DNA of 64,000 nucleotides from positions 8,617,201 through 8,681,200 of the forward strand of contig NC_092670.1 of the NCBI RefSeq assembly GCF_964355755.1, read 5' to 3'. The notes under the pieces were generated by a model. That model saw nothing but the letters and a program-made list of their open reading frames with translations. It was not told where the DNA came from and did no database searches. Origin of the DNA: Antedon mediterranea (Eukaryota; Echinodermata; Crinoidea; Comatulida; Antedonidae). The position numbers and the translations under genes were made by a program. This document shows, piece after piece, positions 1 to 12,400 of this stretch; the stretch's first letter is position 1, and each line of letters begins with the position of its first letter.

Positions 1-330
1 ACATTTCAACATAATGGTGCAAACTAAATCCTATGTTCAGAAATTGTGCTACTGTACATTGATTTATTCATTGAGTCGATCCGGAGAATGGCGTTGGTAA
101 AAAATGAAAACGCACCTAAAATCTTGTTCACATCCAATGCCTGTCAAAAATTAAATTTGCGCTAAAACTAGAAAATTCCTAATGGAGTCTTCTGTGGACT
201 AAGTTCTATCAGTTTAATCAACATTTGGTCAAAATCTGTTCAGTATTTTTGTATTAGTAATCTTACTAACAGACAAATAAAGCAGGGTGATGCAGTAACC
301 TCCATTGTAAACATGGTTATTCTTTTACAG

Positions 331-462
331 TTGAATTCTGTTGCTCAGATCAACAAGACATCTGATCAGACACTGTTGAAGACTTATGGACTAAAATCCA
401 ATGAAATTGAGAACATACGGCGTGGAGTTGAAATGTTTGAATTGCATCACAAAGAAGAAACG
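331..462 (+). CDS. Exon: helical, possibly the end of a death-type domain
   Basis: A TTTTACAG acceptor and a GTAAAT donor bound 44 codons in phase 0-0. The peptide contains LLKTYGLKSNEIENIRRG, whose spacing recalls helices 2-4 of death domains (L..x.GL...EI..IR). The rest of the domain would lie upstream, outside the window. The domain call is a weak inference; the exon call is firmer because its phase matches the following exon. Confidence 0.55.
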
Positions 463-3400
463 GTAAATTGTTCAGATTTCTAGACATTTTTTTTTTATTA
501 GGCAGTACTACACTGTAGCCTATACTTCTCATATTTTGTTTGTTTTGTCCAGTTACATATTTTCTATACTGTTTTCTTTTTGCTTGGTAAATATTGACAT
601 TTATTTATTAAATATAAAATATATCATTTAATGAATTATTTATTAATTAGTCTAGTATGTATTGCCTTTCCATTTCATTCCATGTTTATCTTTGACATTT
701 TTTACACCTACTCTATCAGAATTGTAAAAACTTGATCGAGTAGTTACCTACTGTTTTTCTAAAAAATTATTAAAATATGTTTTGAATAAACGATTATGTT
801 TTTAACCACAGGAAGATATAAAACCCGAGTCAATTAAGACTGTTGTGTCGAATCCGACTTGGGATCCGACTTTTCAAGAGGCCACCAGCTCTAGAGAAAC
901 AGAGGTAATGGTTCGTAAGAATGTTTAAATGATCATAAAGTAACAAAGCTACCATTAATAAATAAAATTACCTCTCAGAAATAATGTGATATTGCCATTG
1001 GAATGTGGTGCAGATGCTTCAATGGTAAATTTTCCTGCTATCCATTCATGCAAATTGTACCATGTACATTTTTCTACTACAACCAGATAGATAAAAACTT
1101 GATAAAAATTTTAATAATTTACATTTGTTTATCAGTTGATCTCAAGTTAAGGTTCTCAAAAATTCTTACAAAGATAAAAACAGTGAGAAGTTTGCAAAGC
1201 TACAGTAAATCTGCTATATGAACATGTCCTCAGAGTCGTCATTTTTTTAAGGCTAAATTTGTAATTACTTTGTATACCATTACATAATTTAGCAAATATA
1301 CTGTAAAAATATTAAACTTCATTTTTCTAGTAGTTTAATAGTTCAAGCTTAACCTGGATGATAGATGGTGGTGATATAATGGACAACTGCATCTGAATCT
1401 GACCTTGGAAAGACAGATTAAACAATTAATATCTAAATAGTTGTAATTATGCCAATCACCTATAGTAATTCTATGTACTGTAGTTATGAATTTAACTTTA
1501 GTTGTATCTAAACTAATTTTTTAAATGTTGGAAATTTTGTGTTTACTTTTTATGATTTTAAGGGAGCACATAGCAGTCAGAGACATGAAGATTTCTTAAT
1601 GGGCAGGTGAGTTATTTAATTCTAGACAATAAATTCAAGAAAAATAACGTTTTTAACTTTCCTTATTGGAAAATAAAAATCACAAGAATTTAATTATTGA
1701 ATACCCCTGAATGCTTTGTTTTTTAGAAATATATTGGAAAAGGCTATTGTTGAGGGAAAAGGATTGCAAGAAATTGAAAAAATATGTAGGAATGAACCAC
1801 ACCTTGTGAAAACCATCAATAAGGTATGGCAAATGTATGCATTCACAATTACCAAGAACAAATTGAATTTATTAATTTATTTATGAAACAATATCTATGG
1901 TACCCAAATTATAAAACATATTTAACAAATTATGGTTTATCTGTGATGATTAAAATGAAATTGTGAAAGAATTTCAAAGAAACGGACAGCATTTTTACCT
2001 GTATACCAAACACTACAATACTGCTTATAAAAAGATATGCACAGAACCATCTAGAGAAGAGAACACAAATATTTGTAACTGTTTTTAGTTACAAAGTTAC
2101 AAACAATTACTTATTGGATTGGTTGTTGTGTAAAAGATTTTTAAAGTAATTTTCATTTAGTTTATTCAATTTTACCTTCCAAGAAAACTAAATAAATGTA
2201 TTATATTATAAAAATATTGCTGATTACATGCATTCACATTTAGCTGCCGAGAACGCTAATCAAATTTATTGTATTTAATTTTTACGATTACGTTTTTATT
2301 TCGAAAAATAGAAGTTTAGTGGTAAAAATAATAGAGAATGTAGACCTATCAAAACAGACACTTTTAATTAGTCAACTTGGTATTATCATGTGAAATCCAA
2401 GAAAGTGTTTGCAATTCTTTCTATCCTTAAACATGTAAAACCTTGGATTAATTTAGGTCAACTTTCTCTTTCTCTTGTTCACCAAATTTTGAATACCGCA
2501 GCAATTATTTTGTCAAACTTGCCTACTACTACTAACTTTAAAAAATGTGGGACAATTGACTTACTGTGTATGAAATGCCAATTTCCTCTCACTGTTTAAG
2601 TTGATGTCACTTGGTTGGTTAAACCTTAGGTACATAATGTGAAAAGATCATCTTATAAGTCTTTAAATGGAGATTTACCCGAATACTGTACCATTCATAT
2701 TTGAAATTTGATAATGAAAATCATGAACATTTTACCAGAAATACAGTATTGTTTCATTTTATTTACTTTGCCTCAAAACAATATATAAAAATACAATACA
2801 TGGAAAAGAAATAAGAAAAAAAAAATAGAGACAGGATTCCTAGAAGAAATATCTTACTCTTTCTAATGATATTTAAAAAAAATTCCTGTTTGACCTTTGT
2901 TACATTTTTAGTCTTTCTTTGTTTATTCACCTTACTTTAATTATTACCATATATTACATTTCTTTTGGAGACTCAACTTAAAGGCTCCTTTTGGTTTATT
3001 TGAGTCACAAGACATAAAACAAAGTGAAGTTAGTTAAATAAGATATGTTTTTACGTTTTTTGTTATTTATTTGAAAAAAATATATAATTAAATGAATTTA
3101 TGAGGTGTATCTTTACTTCTTCGGTAGTTCACACCTAGAGCCCCTTTTTTGACATGCCAATTTTTTATCTACATTTCTGAAGTCTTCTTAAAAAAACAGG
3201 TCAATTTGAATTAGAGATACTGAACAGACTTGTACATCCAAATGCATTAACCACATCAAACAAAGTAATGTACAATACATTTTAACAAAAATAATGTAAA
3301 CCTTGAACATGTCTAATTCTTTTTTCCTGTCATGGAATTAAAGTATAGTGCACCCAATGTAATGACATAACATAGTATTGTATTTCATCTTTATTACATT

Positions 3401-6400
3401 ACAAAGTGAGAGAGATACATTTGCAAAATAAATAAAAACATACTGTTACTTTTGTATTATCATGGCAGATGTCTGTAGACTATAGTACTAAATTACAATT
3501 AAATCATAAGTTCAATTATATTATTATAGTAGGCCTTAATGATTATGATTTATTTCAGAATGGAAACACCCCACTACATCTATATCTTAGCATATTCACT
3601 ACAAAGTTTGGCTATCCTCAGATGAGAGGTGTTGAATTAGAGATACTGAACACTCTTGTACATCCAGATGCATTAACCACATCAAACAAAGTAATGTGTC
3701 ACGAAATTTTAACAAAAATAATGTAAACCTTGAACATGTCTAATTCTTTTTTCCTGTCATGGAATTAAAGTATATTGCACCCAATGTAATGACATAACAT
3801 AGTATTGTATTTCATCTTTATTACATTACAAAGAGAGAAAGATACATTTGCAAAATAAATAAAAACATACTGTTACTTTTGTATTATCATGGCAGATGTC
3901 TGTAGACTATAGTACTAAATTACAATTAAATCATAAGTTCAATTATATTATTATAGTAGGCCTTAATGATTATGATTTATTTCAGGATGGAAACACCCCA
4001 CTACATCTATATCTTAGCATATTCACTACAGAGTTTGGCTATCGTCGGATGAGGGATGTTGGATTAGAGATGAGGGGTGTTGAATTAGAGATACTGAACA
4101 CTCTTGTAAATCCAGATGCATTAACCACATCAAACCAAGTAATGTACAATACATTTTAACAAAAATAATGTAAACCTTGAACATGTCTAATTCTTTTTTC
4201 CTGTCATGGAATTAAAGTATAGTGCACCAATGTAATGACATAACATAGTATTGTATTTCATCTTTATTACATTACAAAGTGAGAAAGATACATTTGCAAA
4301 ATAAATAAAAACATACTGTTACTTTTGTATTATCATGGCAGATGTCTGTAGACTATAGTACTAAATTACAATTAAATCATAAGTTCAATTATATTATTAT
4401 AGTAGGCCTTAATGATTATGATTTATTTCAGGATGGAAACACCCCACTACATCTATATCTTAGCATATTCACTACAGAGTTTGGCTATCGTCGGATGAGG
4501 GATGTTGGATTAGAGATGAGGGGTGTTGAATTAGAGATACTGAACACTCTTGTAAATCCAGATGCATTAACCACATCAAACCAAGTAATGTACAATACAT
4601 TTTAACAAAAATAATGTAAACCTTGAACATGTCTAATTCTTTTTTCCTGTCATGGAATTAAAGTATAGTGCACCAATGTAATGACATAACATAGTATTGT
4701 ATTTCATCTTTATTACATTACAAAGTGAGAAAGATACATTTGCAAAATAAATAAAAACATACTGTTACTTTTGTATTATCATGGCAGATGTCTGTAGACT
4801 ATAGTACTAAATTACAATTAAATCATAAGTTCAATTATATTATTATAGTGGCCTTAATGATTATGATTTATTTCAGGATGGAAACACCCCACTACATCTA
4901 TATCTTAGCATATTCACTACAAAGTTTGGCTATCCTCAGATGAGGGGTGTTGAATTAGAGATACTGAACACTCTTGTACATCCAGATGCATTAACCACAT
5001 CAAACAAAGTAATGTACAATACATTTTAACAAAAATAATGTAAACCTTGACCTGTCTAATTCTTTTTTCCTGTCATGGAATTAAAGTATAGTGCACCAAT
5101 GTAATGACATAGCATAGTATTGTATTTCATCTTTATCATATTACAAAGCGGGAAAAATACTGTACATTTGCAAAATACAATAAAGAAATAAACATATAAC
5201 TGATACGTTAATTATTAATTGTAGATTTAATATGAATTGATGGTTTTTAAATAGATAATATTTATCATTGCAGATGTTTGTAGATCAGTACTAGCACTAG
5301 AGCCTTAGCAAAAAGCAAATTCAAAAGAGAAATGAAAACATACTATTTGTTTGTATAGTGATATTTATTTATTTTATAAGAGAATTATATTGTATATATT
5401 TGAGAGAAAGTGTATTTAAAAAAAAAAAAAAAATGTTTATGTATATTAATTTTATTTTAGACAGGTAGCCCTAATTTATTTATATAACTATTTATACTTC
5501 AATGTTTAGGGGCTGAACTCGATTAGTTTTAACTATTTTTTAGCCCTTCCCTTGATATAATTATTATTATTTGTATATTACAATGTTTATAATTTATATT
5601 TATGGGTAAAATAAAGAAAGAAAGAAAGAATCTTAAAGTAGCAACAGTAAATCAGTAGGCCTAATGAGTATAATTTATTTCAGTATGGAAACACCGCACT
5701 ACATCTATATCTTAGCTTATTCTCTACAAAGTTTGGCTATGATCTGATAAGGGGTGTTAATGAATTAGAGATACTGAACAGTCTTTTACATCCAGATGCA
5801 TTAACCACATCAAACAAAGTAATGTACAATACATTTTAACAAAAATAATGTAAACCTTGAACATGTCTAATTCTTTTTTCCTGTCATGGAATTAAAGTAT
5901 AGTGCACTCAATGTAATGACATGGCATACTAGTACAGTATTGTATTTCATCTTTATCATAATAATTAAAAAGCGGGAAACATACTGTACATTTGCAAAAT
6001 ACAATAAAGAAATAAACTAATGACTTATACAAATAAATTGTTGATTTAATATGAATTGATCATATATTGTAACTTAGGCCTTAATAATTATGATTCTTTG
6101 CAGGATAAAGACACACCACTACATCTATATCTAAGGAGTTCTGAAGTTAAATTAGAAATAGTAAACTGTCTCCTAACCAAAGGTGCATCAACCACATCTC
6201 CAAACAATGTATGTACATTTAATTTTACAAGTAGTTCATAAAGAGTAGGCCAATCCATCCCTTGATAATTATGATTGCAGAATGGATACACACCACTACA
6301 TCTATATCTAGGAAGGAGTTCTGAAGTTAAATTAGAGATAGTAAACTACCTCATAACCAATGGTGCATCAATCACAACTCCAAACAATGTATGTACATTT

Positions 6401-9400
6401 AATTTAATACAAGTAGTTTATAAACCATACAGCAATATTCCTAGGTATTAGACATTTCAAGTCTAAACAACACAGCCCCCACTGATAAGAAAGTGCTTAT
6501 TTTCAACAAGCTGGTGTAACACAAATAAAATCCCAAAAATTATGAAACATAGGGGAATCTATAGATCGATAATTATTGGAATGTATGATCAATAGAAATG
6601 TTTTGCATGCACCTGGCCTTCAAGGCTCCTTTTGGTTTATTTGAGTCACCAGACATAAATGTATCTACATTTCTAAAGTCTTCTTAAGACAAGGATCATG
6701 AGATTGAGCACATGCAGTTTAACACATTATATTGCACATTGTGGAAGATACATTTGTAAAATACAGAAACAAATGTAAAGGCCAATTGTATTCATCTAGA
6801 AACCAATCTATCCCTTGATAATTATGATTCTTTGCAGAATGGATACACACCACTACATCTATATCTAGGAAGGAGTTCTGAAGTTAAATTAGAGATAATA
6901 AACTGTCTCGTAACCAATGGTGCATCAATCACAACTCCAAACAATGTATGTACATTTAATTTTATAAATAGTTTATTAACGGTAAGCCAACATTTCTAAT
7001 TGCAATAATAGGTATTAGACATTTTAGATCAAAAAACACAGCTTAAATTAAAAATTGATTAAGTTATAAATTAAATTAATAAAATAAATTAAAAATAAAT
7101 TGATTTAATTAATTAAAATTGGAATACATATTTGATTGATTGATTGACTGAATTTCTTTATTAACCAGATTCGCATAATACATTCAATATAAAAACAATT
7201 AAATCATGAGAAACAATTAAATGTCTGTGAATTACCAATTTTGTTTTAGTAAGACTTTATAGCTAAACAATTTTTTTTAATCGTTGATAATCCAAAGTAA
7301 AAGCCAATTGTATTTCATCTAGTAGCCCTTGATAATTATGATTCTTTGCAGGATGGAGACACACCACTACATCTATATCTAAGAAGTCATGAAGTTAAAT
7401 TAGAGATAGTAAACTACCTCATAACCAATGGTGCATCAATCACAACTCCAAACAATGTATGTACATTTAATTTAATACAAGTAGTTTATAAACCATACGG
7501 CAATATTCCTAGGTATTAGACATTTCAAGTCTAAACAACACAGCCCCCACTGATAAGAAAGTGCTTATTTTCAACAAGCTGGTGTAACACAAATAAAATC
7601 CCAAAAATTATGAAACATAGAGGAATCTATAGATCGATGATTATTGGAATGTATGATCAATAGAAATGTTTTGCCCGCACCTGGCCTTCAAGGCTCCTTT
7701 TGGTTTATTTGAGTCACCAGACATAAATGTATCTACATTTCTAAAGTCTGAAGTCTTCTTAAAACAAGGATCACGACATTGAATAGAACATGCAATGTAA
7801 CGCATTATATTGCACATTGTGGAAGATACATTGCAAAATACAGAAACAAATGTAAAGGTGAATTGTATCTAGAAACCAATCTATCCCTTGATAATTATGA
7901 TTCTTTGCAGAATGGATACACACCACTACATCTATATCTAGGAAGGAGTTCTGAAGTTAAATTAGAGATAATAAACTGTCTCGTAACCAATGGTGCATCA
8001 ATCACAACTCCAAACAATGTATGTACATTTAATTTTATAAATAGTTTATTAACGGTAAGTCAACATTTTTAATTGCAATAATAGGTATTAGACATTTTAG
8101 ATAAAAAAAACACAGCTTAAATTAAAAATTGATTAAGTTATAAATTAAATTAATAAAATAAATTAAAACTAAATTGATTTAATTAATTAGAATTGGAATA
8201 CATATTTGATTGATTAATTGACTGAATTTTTTTATTAACCAGAGTCGCATAATACATTCAATATAAAAACAATTAAATCATGAGAAACAGTTAAATGTCT
8301 TTATCAGAATGCCCTGTGAATTACCAATTTTGTTTTAGTAAGACTTTATAGCTAAACAATTTTTTTAAATCGTTGATAATCCAAAGTAAAAGCCAATTGT
8401 ATTTCATCTAGTAGCCCTTGATAATTATGATTCTTTGCAGGATGGAGACACACCACTACATCTATATCTAAGAAGTGATGAAGTTAAATTAGAGATAGTA
8501 AACTACCTCATAACCAATGGTGCATCAATCACAACTCCAAACAATGTATATGTACATTTAATTTTACAAGTAGTTCATAAACAGTAGGCCAATAATCCTA
8601 GGTAGACATTTCAAGTCTAAACAACACAGCCCCCACTGATAAGAAGTGCTTATTTTCAACAAGCTGGTGTAACACAAATAAAATCCCAAAAATTATGAAA
8701 CATAGAGGAATCTATAGATCGATGATTATTGGAATGTATGATCAATAGAAATGTTTTGCCCGCACCTGGCCTTCAAGGCTCCTTTTGGTTTATTTGAGTC
8801 ACCAGACATAAATGTATCTACATTTCTAAAGTCTGAAGTCTTCTTAAAACAAGGATCACGACATTGAATAGAACATGCAATGTAACGCATTATATTGCAC
8901 ATTGTGGAAGATACATTGCAAAATACAGAAACAAATGTAAAGGTGAATTGTATCTAGAAACCAATCTATCCCTTGATAATTATGATTCTTTGCAGAATGG
9001 ATACACACCACTACATCTATATCTAGGAAGGAGTTCTGAAGTTAAATTAGAGATAATAAACTGTCTCGTAACCAATGGTGCATCAATCACAACTCCAAAC
9101 AATGTATGTACATTTAATTTTATAAATAGTTTATTAACGGTAAGCCAACATTTTTAATTGCAATAATAGGTATTAGACATTTTAGATAAAAAAACACAGC
9201 TTAAATTAAAAATTGATTAAGTTATAAATTAAATTAATAAAATAAATTAAAAATAAATTGATTTAATTAATTAGAATTGGAATACATATTTGATTGATTA
9301 ATTGACTGAATTTTTTTATTAACCAGAGTCGCATAATACATTCAATATAAAAACAATTAAATCATGAGAAACAGTTAAATGTCTTTATCAGAATGCCCTG

Positions 9401-12400
9401 TGAATTACCAATTTTGTTTTTAATAGTAAGACTTTATAGCTAAACAATTTTTTTAAATCGTTGATAATCCAAAGTAAAAGCCAATTGTATTTCATCTAGT
9501 AGCCCTTGATAATTATGATTCTTTGCAGGATGGAGACACACCACTACATCTATATCTAAGAAGTGATGAAGTTAAATTAGAGATAGTAAACTACCTCATA
9601 ACCAATGGTGCATCAATCACAACTCCAAACAATGTATGTACATTTAATTTTACAAGTAGTTCATAAACAGTAGGCCAATATTGAAACCAATTATATCAAT
9701 ATTGAAACCGTGAACTAGGCCTACTGCAATTAATTTGTTTTAGATATTCAACTAATCAATTATATTGATTAAAGGCATTTACTTTACGTGAACTACAAAA
9801 TGTTTTAGTAATTTAACTATTATTGAAGGCCTTTACTTTTACGTGAACTACAATGTGATTTTGTGATTCAACTGAATCGTGAACTAGGCCTACAATTTAT
9901 TTGTTTTATATATTCAACTATCAATTATAAAGGCCTTTTTTACGTGAAATACAATTTGTTTTAGTAATTTAACTAATTATTTATGCTATTTATTAATCAT
10001 TTTATCAAATTTAGGTCCGATTCAATGTTACTATAGGAGGCTAATTGAACTAATTATTTATGCTATTTATTAATCATTTTATCAAATTTAGGTGCGATAC
10101 AATGTTACTATATAGGAGGCCTGGTAGGCCTCGGAGGGAAACACCTTTACTGTTTATATTATCGATTATTTCTATTGCTTGCTCTATTTATAATTATAAA
10201 TGGTGTCTACTACGACCGATATATAAGTAGGCTACGAAAGTTGTTATTTGATCATTTTGTTCCAAAATTAACAAGATGCTGTTGTCATGATATATTGTGA
10301 TCGTTAAAGCCCCACTCACTGTCACCCACTTTGATAACTATGCTTTTGGTCTCTTGGTACGGTCATGTTAGAGACTGTTTCAGTAATTGATGACCCCTAT
10401 TAACGGTTTCCTCCTGTGTGTAACGTTCAGATAATATATATAATAATATAATATGTATATTATACGTATACTGTTCTTTACAATTATATTATTTGCATGA
10501 TTAATACCAATTGTTGTAAAGTTTTTACATCATTACAGGAGAATTAATGTACATTTTGTTTTACAAATAAATAAATCTATTGAGTAACTTTTCCAATTTT
10601 ACGTTCCTATAACGACCGATTGCTGTCAAGTTCAATTTCCAGAGGCGTTGGTCATGTTTTCGAGGACCATTCGGGTACACCCACTAGAGGGTGTGCGCGA
10701 GCGAAACGAGCGAACCCTCTAGTCAAAGTAATTATTTTGGTCAATATTGACAGGATTCCCAAAAAGTTAATCTAATTACTCTAGATTAACTAGTCTCCTA
10801 ATTGCACCGATTTAAAATATATGTAAAATATATATATACATTAAAAATGTGTAAAAATACAACTTTATACTATATTATATTACATACAGAATAATACAAT
10901 GATGATGATGATTTAGTTGCAAACCATTTTTAATAGAAAAATGTAATGCAGAAAACTATATAAGCATTCAATTAAAAGGATATGGCTTAAATATTTTAAA
11001 AAGTAAGAAGATAAGACTAGAGATACATTAACCACAAACAAAGTAATTTACTATAATAGTGCATCCAATGTAATGATATAACACAGTAATACATTATTAT
11101 CATTGCACATTGTGCAAGATATGCACAGTGTGCAAGATACATTTTGCAAAATAAAGAAAACAAACAAACTGTTATTTTAATTGATTTGATATGAATTTAT
11201 ATGGTATTTAAATTATTATTAGTGCAGATGTTTAGATCAGTATTAGAGCCTTTTTTAAATCTTAAAGAAGCAACCATTTTATATTATCTAGTTTTAAACC
11301 AGTAGGCATAAGATAATTATGATCTATATTTGAGTATAGTCCATCATACAGAGTTTAGCTTATCATCTGATAAAGTGTGGTATTAAATTAGAGAAACTGT
11401 CCAGTCTTGTTCATAAAGATGCATTAAAGGGGGGTTCCGGGTTTAAAATGAATAGTAAAAAATGTAAAATATATTTGTTTGTCTCTTGAACGGTAAAAGT
11501 TTCAATTTATATAAGCGCCCAGTGAAGCAGAACGAAGGCTGTGAAATGAGGCCAGATTGCAAGTGCAGCTACGGCGATATGACACTGTGTTTACAGAATA
11601 GGAAATTCGTGAAATGGTCAATGTTCCGACGACTCGTTATCATTAACCATATCAATTACTTTTGTGAAATTATACTTATCTAAAGTAATTTTAGTCGGTC
11701 TTCCCATTTATAAAGTCAATTTTCTATGAAAATTCATCAAAACAGTGAAAAATTAGATATGTTTGCACTTTACGTTTGCCGATTTTCGCACTGACTTAAA
11801 GAAAGCCTTCAAAATCAATGAAGCGTAACGTATGCATTCCTGCTGAGCGAGACGACGATACACGTGCTCTACCTGCCCATGCCTGGCATGTCACGTGATA
11901 AGCAGATACAGTACAATACCAAACTGGTCGGGTCGAGTATACCCCGTCTATAATCACAACATGAACGATGTACAGTATTTGGTTGAAGGTCGACTCGACC
12001 TACCGGAATGGTATAGATAATATAGCTCGAATGAGAGAGTTGGAATATTTGTTAACATAAGTATATTGCTAATTTTAACAAGCCTATAATACTTTATTAA
12101 AAGGCCTGGTAGTATCAATTCGCATATAGGGTCTATTACACTAGCTAGCTCAATTTTTAACTGGGCCGAATCGGCTAGGTCTCCTTCCTACTACCTGGTC
12201 TACTTGCTTGATGCAGTATCTGCTTTTTTGGAGAGTAAACTAGGCCTATTTTAGGCCTACTTTTAGACGATCGGGACACCATACGTGCGGACGTACCTTT
12301 TTTGCCTCAATATTTACAGCCGATTTTGTAGAATGTTTTAGGTTTAGATTGTTTAGGAGTTTGGTTGATAGGATAGGTTTGGAATCCACCGAGTTTTATT

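Larger units (their letters stand above)
3469..5100 (+). repeat. Tandem array of ankyrin exon plus intron units
   Basis: Four consecutive units, starting at the ATGTCTGTAGACTATAG motif near 3469, 3896, 4342 and 4788, give spacings of 427, 446 and 446 bp. Each contains one ankyrin exon and its flanking introns, and the intronic sequence is nearly as conserved as the exon. Confidence 0.9.
6600..9680 (+). repeat. Three tandem copies of a two-exon ankyrin module
   Basis: Exon pairs 6838/7352, 7911/8441 and 8996/9529 recur at spacings of about 1073-1089 bp. The introns repeat too, including the ATCTATAGATCGAT block, the CTGGCCTTCAAGGCTCC block and the AATTAAATTAATAAAATAAA stretch. A partial fourth copy of the first half (exon 6281 and the sequence after it) precedes the array. 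Confidence 0.85.

Noticed and set aside
3469-5100. Regularly spaced repeats suggesting a CRISPR-like array
   Set aside because: Units are about 430-450 bp, contain a spliced ankyrin exon and lie in an animal gene; this is tandem exon duplication.
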